Shown here: positions 26,294 to 34,071 of the stretch, piece after piece
Layout: the number at the start of each line of letters is the position of its first letter
Numbering within the stretch: position 1 is the first letter of the stretch
NCBI GenBank assembly: GCA_945897965.1
Contig: CAMDHK010000010.1
Location: forward strand, 1-38,508
Source of the DNA: Candidatus Kuenenia stuttgartensis
GTDB lineage: Bacteria; Planctomycetota; Planctomycetia; Gemmatales; Gemmataceae
DNA: 38,508 bases
Reading direction: 5' to 3'
Translations under genes and position numbers: made by a program
Notes under the pieces: generated by a model
What the model was told of the DNA's origin: nothing
The model's input: only the letters and a program-made list of their open reading frames with translations
Databases searched by the model: none

Positions 26294-27037
26294 CTACCCG
26301 CGAGTTTTTAGCGATGAAAGCCCACCATCGACAACAATAGTTTGGCCAGTAATCCAAGAATTGGCAGGGTCGAGAAGCCAAACAACTGCAGAAGCAATGT
26401 CGGAAGGTGATCCAATTTTGCCAAGTGGATGCATAGAAACAGATGCTTTCAAGGCATTTTCATTATTAGTAATTGATTTGGTTAAAGGGGTGTTAATTAA
26501 TCCTGGTGCGACGCAATTTACCCTAATATTTTTGGATGCATACGTTGCTGCAGCAGATTTTGTTAACCCAATAATACCAGCTTTAGCGCAAGCAATAGCT
26601 TCGTGATTAGCCAGTCCAATCTTAGCGGCTGCGGAGGAAATTAAAACAACCGAACCGCCCCGGCCCATCATCGCTTTACACCCACTTCGTATAGTTGCAA
26701 AAGATGATGTTAAACTAGATTGAATGACAGAAGAGTATTCTGCTTCAGAAGTAATGTGGGCTGGTTTTAATAAAAGGGACCCGCAGGTATTAACAATCCC
26801 GTCAATAACTCCAAATGTCTTGATCGCAAACTCAATGAGAGAATCAACTTGAGAAAAATCTGAGGCATCCAGACTAAAAAATGGAGAATTTAATTCGTTA
26901 GATAAAACTTCAAGTTTAGATGGATCTTTGCCAGCTAAAAGTAGATTGGCACCATTTTCTTTTAAAGTTTTAGATACGACAGAGCCAATACCACCATAAG
27001 CACCAATCACAATAAATGAAGAATTACTGAAAGACAT
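26294..27037 (-). CDS. Atypical SDR lacking the catalytic tyrosine
   Basis: A 247-residue SDR-fold protein with [13 protein letters not shown] (11-23) for dinucleotide binding, NTCG in place of NNAG, an active-site Ser segment [12 protein letters not shown], and a C-terminal [12 protein letters not shown]. The catalytic Y-x3-K is replaced: the matching segment reads [11 protein letters not shown], with Ile in the Tyr position and Lys kept. It may still bind NAD(P)H but use another residue, or act as a non-catalytic partner. AGGAAA lies 6 nt before the ATG. It begins 26 bp after the sigma-70 factor gene on the same strand and is followed by DUF1080 (140 bp gap to its start). Confidence 0.88.
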   Translation of the reverse strand: MSFSNSSFIVIGAYGGIGSVVSKTLKENGANLLLAGKDPSKLEVLSNELNSPFFSLDASDFSQVDSLIEFAIKTFGVIDGIVNTCGSLLLKPAHITSEAEYSSVIQSSLTSSFATIRSGCKAMMGRGGSVVLISSAAAKIGLANHEAIACAKAGIIGLTKSAAATYASKNIRVNCVAPGLINTPLTKSITNNENALKASVSMHPLGKIGSPSDIASAVVWLLDPANSWITGQTIVVDGGLSSLKTRG

Positions 27038-27063
27038 AATATTTCCTGCATAAGAACTTAGTA

Positions 27064-27861
27064 CTAAAGGACATTATTGGGAATTAAAACTTTACGAAGT
27101 TTCTCTAGGGCAATAAATTGAATCTGTCTTACACGTTCTTTTGAAAGTTTAAGGAGTTTACCTACTTCTTCTAAGCTTGTAAGTGGTTTATCACCTAATC
27201 CGAATCGTTCAGAAAGAATCAATTTTTCTCTCTCATCTAATATATCACAATCTTTGGAAAAATAGGTGTCAAGCACCGCAAGTGAGTTAGTATGAGAAAC
27301 TGGAGCCGTAGAACTACCAGGGACATCAAAATTATTGCCAAACAAATGATCTAGAGATTCACACTGAACCATTTTCTCAGCGGTATTCTTGTAATTGAGT
27401 CTAGATAAAGCACGCATAAGGCATGTGAAAGCATAGGTGCTGAATCTTATCCCTTTCCATGGATTGAAAGCAGCGACTGCCTGTATCAAAACAATAGTGC
27501 AGTTGCTTGAATTATCATCCGCCATGAAACGCATAGGAGTCCACTTATTGACGGCTTTAAAAACCAATTTTCGGTTGCCTTCAACAACAAAATTCCTTAG
27601 ATCGAAATAAGCCTTTTTCCAGTAATTTTTGCGAGAAACATTAAGTTCATTAAAAAACCGAAAGCCAGCATAGTGCATTCTTCTTGAAATATCCTTTGTG
27701 TAATCTTCAGGCATATACGAATCAGAAAAATCTAGAGAAGGGAAATTCGATGGATGATAAAGCTTTAATGCTTTGCTCGTATTAAAAGATTTATTGTAAA
27801 TAAACTTAATACCTGATTCTGAAGGCTGAGAAGAATGGTCTTTGATTAATTTGATAGCCAT
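27064..27861 (-). CDS. Sigma-70 family RNA polymerase sigma factor
   Basis: A 265-residue sigma factor. Region 2 is visible at [20 protein letters not shown] (about 139-158), close to the RpoD form of region 2.3-2.4. Region 4 is strong: [10 protein letters not shown], then the [23 protein letters not shown], and ALEKLRKVL. There is no region 1.1. Because a canonical region 4 is present with STYA in region 2, it is closer to RpoD/RpoS-like (group 2/3) factors than to ECF factors, although smaller. No anti-sigma gene is adjacent. GGAG lies 8 nt before the ATG. It heads a minus-strand run with two SDRs and DUF1080, and is divergent from a B12-binding MerR-type regulator with which it shares the 177 bp region upstream. 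Confidence 0.9.
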   Translation of the reverse strand: MAIKLIKDHSSQPSESGIKFIYNKSFNTSKALKLYHPSNFPSLDFSDSYMPEDYTKDISRRMHYAGFRFFNELNVSRKNYWKKAYFDLRNFVVEGNRKLVFKAVNKWTPMRFMADDNSSNCTIVLIQAVAAFNPWKGIRFSTYAFTCLMRALSRLNYKNTAEKMVQCESLDHLFGNNFDVPGSSTAPVSHTNSLAVLDTYFSKDCDILDEREKLILSERFGLGDKPLTSLEEVGKLLKLSKERVRQIQFIALEKLRKVLIPNNVL

Positions 27862-27900
27862 TAAGAGACTCCGTAGCTAAAGGTTCAATTCGTTCTAATT

Positions 27901-27929
27901 AACTTACCGGAGCAATTTAGCAGTGTCAA
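27901..27929 (-). promoter_or_regulatory. Possible promoter of the sigma factor gene
   Basis: Minus strand: exact TTGACA (27929-27924), 17 nt spacer, and TAAGTT (27906-27901). The -10 is weak (3/6). The predicted start lies about 32 nt before the ATG. Confidence 0.35.
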
Positions 27930-27939
27930 CATAATTAAA

Positions 27940-27957
27940 ACGATTTGCACGATTTGG
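27940..27957. repeat. Tandem 9-bp repeat between divergent genes, candidate operator
   Basis: Two adjacent copies of ACGATTTGC/ACGATTTGG (8 of 9 bases identical) sit in the shared upstream region of the sigma factor and the B12-type regulator. They lie just before TATACT (27974-27979), a possible -10 of the rightward gene, so a bound protein would cover its -35 area. CarH/LitR-type MerR regulators bind arrays of repeats, which makes this a candidate autoregulatory operator; binding is inferred. Confidence 0.4.
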
Positions 27958-28038
27958 CTTTGGGTTGTTGTTTTATACTGTAGAATGTAAATAAGTTATT
28001 TGTTGCTTGTTTTAATATAGTTTTCATCGAGTTAAATA

Positions 28039-28950
28039 ATGAATGTACCCCAATACATTTCAAGCCAGTTAGCCGGCAAGATTCTTGGCGTAAGTGTTTC
28101 ATCAGTTAAAAGGTGGGTAGATGACAAAATCCTGCCAGCTGACATTACCCCTGGCGGGCATCGGAAGATTTTAGTAGCTGATTTGATTAGACTGTCACGG
28201 CAGGGCGTGTTGCCCGTTGGTGATTTTTCTAAGTTGCCTTTAATTGAAACCCAACCAAATAACAGCAATTTTCTTCAGATTTCTGCTGATAATTTTTATC
28301 AGGCTCTTCGTAATCAAAGTTTACTATCTTGCAGTAATATTATTTTAACTGCTTATAAAAACAAAATGTCTATCGAGAGAATTACAGATGAAATTATTCA
28401 ACCTAGTATGGCTAGGATTGGTGAAGAGTGGATGAACGGAAACCTTCCGATTTTTTATGAACATTGCGCAACTCAGATTTGTATTTCTACTCTTTTTAAA
28501 TTGCGTAACTTTATTAACTCAAGAGATAATACTAACGGTCCTATTGCGATTGGGGGGTGTATCACTAATGACCATTATCAACTAAGCAATATGTTGGTAG
28601 ATATTTTATTGTTTGATCTTGGTTGGAATACAGTAAATATTGGCGCCAATACCCCGATTGAGTCTTTTATTGACGGTATCAATCATTTCAAACCTAGGCT
28701 TGTTTGGATGTCTACTACCAATATTTCTAATGTTGATGAATTTGTTAAAGACAACCTTTTACTGTTTGATAAAGTTTGTAATGTGGGTTCTGTACTTGTG
28801 ATTGGTGGGCAAGGGTTAACTCCTGCGATCAGAAAAAAGATAAAGTTTCATTTTTATGGCGACACGATGTGCCATTTGGCTGACTACGCTAGAGGTTTAT
28901 TTCCACCTGCCGTTTTGCCACAGCGTGGGAGACCACCTTTACCAGTTTAA
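28039..28950 (+). CDS. MerR-type HTH plus cobalamin-binding regulator (CarH/LitR-like)
   Basis: A 303-residue protein. The N-terminal MerR/excisionase HTH (5-56) contains LAGKILGVSVSSVKRWVDDK and TPGGHRK. A helical cap domain follows (about 85-160) with the W-x9-EH motif at W131, E141 and H142, which shields adenosylcobalamin in CarH. The C-terminal Rossmann-like B12 domain (about 168-300) has GWNTVNIGANTP. Its DxHxxG region reads NDHYQLS: by alignment Tyr180 takes the axial His position, with H179 beside it, and residue 132, the second light-induced ligand in Thermus CarH, is Met. It may therefore bind cobalamin differently or not at all. It is divergent from the sigma factor; a class II photolyase is 5 kb away. 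The start site has a weak ribosome-binding site. Confidence 0.88.
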   Translation: MNVPQYISSQLAGKILGVSVSSVKRWVDDKILPADITPGGHRKILVADLIRLSRQGVLPVGDFSKLPLIETQPNNSNFLQISADNFYQALRNQSLLSCSNIILTAYKNKMSIERITDEIIQPSMARIGEEWMNGNLPIFYEHCATQICISTLFKLRNFINSRDNTNGPIAIGGCITNDHYQLSNMLVDILLFDLGWNTVNIGANTPIESFIDGINHFKPRLVWMSTTNISNVDEFVKDNLLLFDKVCNVGSVLVIGGQGLTPAIRKKIKFHFYGDTMCHLADYARGLFPPAVLPQRGRPPLPV

Positions 28951-29303
28951 ATTCGACTATAGCAAAGCTTTGCATAAATGTTGACTACTGTTTCTTTATT
29001 CCAGTGTTAGTTAAACATCTCTTATTTTTGTTAAGCCGCAAAAAATGAATGCCTTGTTGATGCTTTAGCTAAGATATTTTTCAATAAGGCTTTTTAATAA
29101 CCTGACTGAGGTAGAATTGATTCGTAGTTGTTTGTGGTTTGGGTAGAGAGTCCCAAAAACCTTCCTGTTTGTATTTATTTGGTTTTGATCTTGAAACTTT
29201 CAGTTACAATCATGTCAGGTTTGATTTTTAACTTACAAGAGTTGATCTTGTTTTTGTTATTAATGCCATTGCTTCTTAGAACTTAATAGGCGGATTTACG
29301 ATC
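28951..29303. other. 353 bp non-coding region before the PSD1 gene
   Basis: No gene above 24 codons is evident. It contains a 12 bp perfect palindrome GCAAAGCTTTGC (28962-28973) just after the regulator stop, TACAAT at 29205-29210 as a possible -10 without a good -35, and a 24-codon Leu-rich open frame (29212-29286) ending 17 bp before the PSD1 ATG. No RNA gene or terminator hairpin was recognised. Confidence 0.5.
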
Positions 29304-32300
29304 ATGCATATCACTTCATTTTGTATAAATATTCTTGTCTCTTTTTTGGTTGCTGGTATTTTTGGGCAGTTTGTTAATGCAATAGAGATTGATTTTAATA
29401 GACAAATTCGTCCTATTCTATCTGAGAATTGTTTTCAGTGTCATGGGCCGGACCAATCCCACCGAAAAGCCAATTATCGTTTAGATACTAAAGAGGGGGT
29501 TTTCGCTGTTGGTAAATCAGGGACTAAAAACATTTTACTGCGGGATGCGAAGAATAGTGAGTTAGTTCATCGGATTGAAGTAGAAGGCGATGGGTTAATG
29601 CCCCCGCTAAAGTCAGGAAAAAAACTTAACGCTGATCAAATTAAGCTTATCAAACAATGGATTAATGAAGGTGCAAATTATGGAGAGCATTGGGCTTTTG
29701 TAGTTCCAAAATCAAGTAGTGTTCCTGGTATTATTAATAGCAAGTGGATTAAGACTCCTATCGATGCTTTTGTTCTTAGCCGCCTAGAATCAAACAATAT
29801 AAATCCATCGCCTCAAGCCTCCAAAGAGGTTTTAATCCGAAGGCTGACTTTAGATTTAATTGGTTTGCCTCCAAGCTTAAAGGAAGTTGATGATTTTATT
29901 CGTGATGATACTCCCCAAGCATATGAAAAAGTTGTTGATCGCTTGCTTGCTTCGAATCAGTATGGCGAGCGAATGGCTATGCAATGGCTTGATTACGCAA
30001 GGTTTGCTGATAGTAATGGTTTTCAAACCGATTCAAGTCGAAGTATGTGGCCTTGGCGAGATTGGGTTATTAATGCCTACAACGCAAACATGCCTTTTAA
30101 TCAATTTACCATTGAACAAATTGCTGGTGACATGCTTCCTAATGCCACCAAATCTCAAATTATTGCTACAGGATTTAATCGGAACCACCGACTTAATGGA
30201 GAAGGTGGACTTATTGCAGAAGAATGGCGGATTGAAAATGTTATTGACCGTGTTGACACCACCAGCCAAACATGGTTGGGTTTAACCTTGGCTTGCGCTA
30301 GGTGTCATGATCATAAATATGACCCAATATCACAAAAAGAGTTTTATCAATTCTTTGCATTCTTCAATAATCTTCCTGAAAGTGGAACCTTGGCTGGAAA
30401 TCAAACGGGTGGTAATACTGATCCCGTTGAAAAAATTGAATCTCCTTTACAAAATGCAGAGTCTTTGAAAATCGAACTTGCAATTAAAGAACAAGAGGCG
30501 TTGATTTTAAAACTTGATGAAAAAGTTGATCATATGATTAAGGAGTGGGAACCGGTTTTTAAAGCGAAAGTTAAATCCACAGATAATATTTGGATTCCTT
30601 TAAATCCAACGAATGTAAAATCTGAAGGAGGTGCAAAATTTAGCAAACTTCCGGATGGCTCCTATCTTGCTGGTGGTAAAAATCCTGCCAATGATATTTA
30701 CACCATTACAGCTAATGTATCGAAAGGTGCTTTTTCAGCAATTTTATTGGAATGCTTTCCAGATCCCTCCTTGCCCAATCAAAGTTTGGGACGGTTTTCT
30801 AATGGGAACTTTGTGCTCTCAAAAATTGAAGCGGAGTTATCTTCTCCTTCATTAAAAGTACCTCTTAAAATATCTTTCAATAAAGCGATCGCTGATTATT
30901 CGCAAAAAGGTTGGGATATTGCTAATGTCGTAAGCAATGATTCTTCCAAAGGCTGGGCTGTTGATGGGCCGACTCGACGGGATAATACTAAAGCCATGTT
31001 TGTATCGCCTCAGTTGGTTGATATTCCGGAAAATGCCACAATAAAAATTAGTTTGTCTCACCAAGCTTTATCCCATCATAATATTGGTCGTTTCAGGGTC
31101 GCTATTTCATCAGTCCCTGGAGAATTAATTACCCTCAATGGTTTTCAGATTCCGGTAAGTGTTACGAAAATACTTGAAATTGATATCCAGAAAAGATCAC
31201 TTCTACAAAAAGAAGAATTAAGGAAATATTACAAGGCTACATCTTTCAAAGAACATAAGTTAGCCAGCGATAAACTTCTTCTTCTTAAAAATAATCTTGC
31301 TGATAGTAAGAAAAATATACCCGGTGTTATGGTAATGAAAGAAGGACCAGTCAGAGATACTTTCATGCTTATTCGTGGCGAATATGACAAAAAAGGATCA
31401 AAAGTGGTTGCCGGTTTACCCTCAGTTCTTCCACCGCTTCCCAAAGACAAGCCTATGAATAGGTTGGGGCTAGCTTACTGGATGGTCGACCCTTCGAATC
31501 CCCTCACATCAAGAGTATGGGTTAACCGCATGTGGGAAAAGTTTTTTGGGTATGGTTTAGTTCGAACTAGCGAAAACTTTGGTGCTCAGTCCGAATTCCC
31601 ATCTCACCCGGAGTTATTGGATTGGCTTGCAAGTAAGTTTGTATCTTTGAATTGGGACATGAAAGCGATGCAAAAAATAGTGGTAATGAGTTCTGTTTAT
31701 CAACAGTCTTCTAATCTTAATTCTAACTTGCTAAATATAGACCCTGAAAACCGACTGCTAGCCCGAGGTTCTAGGCTTCGTTTGTCTGGTGAAACTCTTA
31801 GAGACCAAGCGCTGTTTGCAAGTGGATTAATGGTAAATAAAACAGGTGGCCCCTCTGTTCGTCCTTATATGCCTGAGGGGGTTTGGGATGAAACAAGTCG
31901 ATATGGGGATCTCAGGAATTATAAGCATGACAAAGGGGAAGCCCTTTACCGAAGGACAATGTATACCATCTGGAAAAGGACAGCAGCTCCTCCCACCATG
32001 CTTCTTTTTGATGCGCCTAACCGTGAAGCTTGTAGCGTTAAAAGATCTAGAACTAATACCCCACTTCAAGCATTAGCTTTATTAAATGAGATTACTTATG
32101 TTGAAGCAGCACGAAAACTTGCTGAAAAAATGATTCGTGAAGGTGGGAATACTCCCGAAGATAAATTAACCACTGGTTTTAGAATCGTTACCGGCAGACA
32201 TCCAGATTCATCGGAGTTATCAATATTGATAAAGGGCTTCCATAAAGATTATCTAGATTTTAAATCGAAACCGGAAAATGCTAAACGATTTACCTCGCTT

Positions 32301-32405
32301 GGTGAATCCTCTAGTGCAAACACAATTGATATTAATGAATTGGCAGCTTTTACTCTTTCTGCAAATATTCTTCTCAATTTAGATGAAGTAGTAAATCGAG
32401 AATAG
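29304..32405 (+). CDS. PSD1 / DUF1549 / DUF1553 planctomycete cytochrome c protein
   Basis: A 1033-residue exported protein with a signal peptide to about residue 26. The N-terminal planctomycete cytochrome c domain has CFQCH (C43, C46, H47). DUF1549 follows (about 145-365), including QWLDYARFADSNGFQTDSSR and a second haem-like motif CARCH (about 331-335). A variable middle part (about 385-700) may bind carbohydrate. The C-terminal DUF1553 (about 715-985) has NRMWEKFFGYGLVRTSENFG and SVKRSRTNTPLQALALLNE. These proteins are nearly restricted to planctomycetes; their function is unknown and is often tied to polysaccharide breakdown. AGGCGG lies 11 bp before the ATG. The DUF1501 gene follows by 22 bp, the usual partner. 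Confidence 0.96.
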   Translation: MHITSFCINILVSFLVAGIFGQFVNAIEIDFNRQIRPILSENCFQCHGPDQSHRKANYRLDTKEGVFAVGKSGTKNILLRDAKNSELVHRIEVEGDGLMPPLKSGKKLNADQIKLIKQWINEGANYGEHWAFVVPKSSSVPGIINSKWIKTPIDAFVLSRLESNNINPSPQASKEVLIRRLTLDLIGLPPSLKEVDDFIRDDTPQAYEKVVDRLLASNQYGERMAMQWLDYARFADSNGFQTDSSRSMWPWRDWVINAYNANMPFNQFTIEQIAGDMLPNATKSQIIATGFNRNHRLNGEGGLIAEEWRIENVIDRVDTTSQTWLGLTLACARCHDHKYDPISQKEFYQFFAFFNNLPESGTLAGNQTGGNTDPVEKIESPLQNAESLKIELAIKEQEALILKLDEKVDHMIKEWEPVFKAKVKSTDNIWIPLNPTNVKSEGGAKFSKLPDGSYLAGGKNPANDIYTITANVSKGAFSAILLECFPDPSLPNQSLGRFSNGNFVLSKIEAELSSPSLKVPLKISFNKAIADYSQKGWDIANVVSNDSSKGWAVDGPTRRDNTKAMFVSPQLVDIPENATIKISLSHQALSHHNIGRFRVAISSVPGELITLNGFQIPVSVTKILEIDIQKRSLLQKEELRKYYKATSFKEHKLASDKLLLLKNNLADSKKNIPGVMVMKEGPVRDTFMLIRGEYDKKGSKVVAGLPSVLPPLPKDKPMNRLGLAYWMVDPSNPLTSRVWVNRMWEKFFGYGLVRTSENFGAQSEFPSHPELLDWLASKFVSLNWDMKAMQKIVVMSSVYQQSSNLNSNLLNIDPENRLLARGSRLRLSGETLRDQALFASGLMVNKTGGPSVRPYMPEGVWDETSRYGDLRNYKHDKGEALYRRTMYTIWKRTAAPPTMLLFDAPNREACSVKRSRTNTPLQALALLNEITYVEAARKLAEKMIREGGNTPEDKLTTGFRIVTGRHPDSSELSILIKGFHKDYLDFKSKPENAKRFTSLGESSSANTIDINELAAFTLSANILLNLDEVVNRE

Positions 32406-32427
32406 TTTTAAAACCTTAGTTATAGGC

Positions 32428-33870
32428 ATGATACCAATGAAAATTTCAAGTCTTTTGCAATTCCAAGACCAATTAAACCGAAGGGCTTTTTTTAAAGGTG
32501 CTTCTTCGGTAATGACTGCTGCAGCAATGGATTCCTTGAATTCGCAAGGGTTATTTGGTAATACAACCATCATCAAACCCAAAGCAAAAAGAGTTATTTA
32601 TCTTTTTCAATCGGGTGCCCCTTCCCAGATGGATTTGTTTGACAATAAGCCTGCGATGATTGCTAGAAAAGGAGAGAATCTTCCTGATTCTATAAGAAAA
32701 GGCCAACGCCTTACCACAATGACTTCGGGCCAGTCTAAATTTCCCATTGCACCCTCCATTTTTAAATTTGCAAAACATGGAAAGTCCGGCATGGAGTTAA
32801 GTGATTTGATTCCTGCAATATCTTCTGTTGCAGATGATATAACTTTAATCCGATCTATGCATACCGAAGCAATCAACCATGACCCTGCTATTACTTTTTG
32901 CCAAACAGGTTCTCAATTAGCTGGTAAACCTAGCATTGGTTCCTGGGTTAGTTATGGATTGGGTAGCGAAAATCAGGAATTACCTGCATATGTTGTCCTT
33001 ACTTCATTCGGCACTGGCAGGCCTGATGATCAACCCCTTTACGATCGTCTTTGGAGTGCAGGATTTCTACCTTCAAAACATCAAGGAGTAAAGTTCAGAA
33101 ACAAAGGCGATGCTGTTTTGTATTTATCAAACCCCGCAGGTTTAGATTCCGGGGCTAGGCGTGATTCGCTTGATAGAATTGCCGCTCTCAACAAAAAACA
33201 TTTTGATGCTGTAGGTGACCCTGAGATTCAAACAAGAATTAGCCAATATGAAATGGCGTTTCGGATGCAAACTAGTGTTCCTGATCTGCTTGATACCTCT
33301 AAAGAACCCAAGCACATTTTAGATCTTTACGGCCCCGATGTTTCCAAGCCTGGAAGTTATGCTTCCAATTGCTTGCTTGCACGAAGGCTAGCTGAACGCA
33401 ATGTTAGGTTTATCCAGCTTTTTCATATGGGATGGGATCACCATGGCGGATTACCTAATGCTATTAGAGGGCAGTGTAATGATGTTGATAAAGCTACTGC
33501 AGCTTTGATTACTGATCTTAAGCAGCGAGGGCTATTGGAAGATACCCTGATAGTTTGGGGAGGAGAATTTGGGAGAACGATTTATTCGCAGGGCGGTATT
33601 ACAGAGAATAATTATGGCCGAGATCATCATCCCCGGTGCTATTCTGTTTTTCTGGCAGGAGCCGGTATCAAAAAAGGTTTTACGTATGGTTCAACTGATG
33701 ATTTTTGTTATAACATCACTGAAAATCCTGTGAGCGTATACGATTTGAATGCTACTATTTTAAATCAGCTAGGGATCAACCACGATTCTTTAACATTTAA
33801 ATTTCAAGGCCTTAATGCCAAGTTGACTGGTGTCGAACCTGCAAAAATAATAAAAGATATTTTGTCATAA
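32428..33870 (+). CDS. DUF1501 (alkaline phosphatase/sulfatase-fold) Tat-like protein
   Basis: A 480-residue protein with a Tat-like N-terminus (LNRRAFFKGASSVMTAAAM). The DUF1501 core shows RVIYLFQSGAPSQMDLFDNK, FHMGWDHHGGLPNAIRGQCN, LIVWGGEFGRT and NYGRDHHPRCYSVFLAGAGI, with Asp/His residues placed as in the metal sites of the alkaline phosphatase superfamily. Its reaction is unknown. It is almost always encoded directly after a PSD1 protein, as here, and the two probably form one operon. Two in-frame ATGs 9 bp apart (MIPM) are possible starts; no strong Shine-Dalgarno site distinguishes them. Confidence 0.94.
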   Translation: MIPMKISSLLQFQDQLNRRAFFKGASSVMTAAAMDSLNSQGLFGNTTIIKPKAKRVIYLFQSGAPSQMDLFDNKPAMIARKGENLPDSIRKGQRLTTMTSGQSKFPIAPSIFKFAKHGKSGMELSDLIPAISSVADDITLIRSMHTEAINHDPAITFCQTGSQLAGKPSIGSWVSYGLGSENQELPAYVVLTSFGTGRPDDQPLYDRLWSAGFLPSKHQGVKFRNKGDAVLYLSNPAGLDSGARRDSLDRIAALNKKHFDAVGDPEIQTRISQYEMAFRMQTSVPDLLDTSKEPKHILDLYGPDVSKPGSYASNCLLARRLAERNVRFIQLFHMGWDHHGGLPNAIRGQCNDVDKATAALITDLKQRGLLEDTLIVWGGEFGRTIYSQGGITENNYGRDHHPRCYSVFLAGAGIKKGFTYGSTDDFCYNITENPVSVYDLNATILNQLGINHDSLTFKFQGLNAKLTGVEPAKIIKDILS

Positions 33871-33978
33871 TCGTGTGAAATAATTCCAAAATGATTGTTG
33901 GTTTAAGATGAAATCATAGATGGATTTTATAAAATAAATGTTAAAGATTTTTTAGAAGAATTTTTAAGGTTACGTTTT

Positions 33979-34007
33979 TTGATATTTTAAAGTTATAGCT
34001 TTATAGT
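33979..34007 (+). promoter_or_regulatory. Sigma-70-type promoter of ppc
   Basis: TTGATA (33979-33984), 17 nt spacer, TATAGT (34002-34007): each hexamer matches 5 of 6 consensus bases. The expected start is near 34014, about 58 nt before the ATG. It sits in a very A+T-rich 201 bp gap after the DUF1501 gene. Confidence 0.6.
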
Positions 34008-34071
34008 TTTAAAAATTTATTTGGTTTGTAGGTTAAATTACTTTTTTTATTTCAAAAAGAAAAGGTTTAAA

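Noticed and set aside
27940-27980. Possible sigma-54 promoter elements (TTGCAC, TTGG)
   Set aside because: The GG-N10-GC spacing of -24/-12 promoters is not met here or in the other upstream regions I read, so no target of the sigma-54 regulator is called.
28962-28973. Perfect 12 bp palindrome after the B12-regulator gene
   Set aside because: It has no loop or T run, so it is not a convincing terminator, and one short palindrome is expected by chance in AT-rich DNA.
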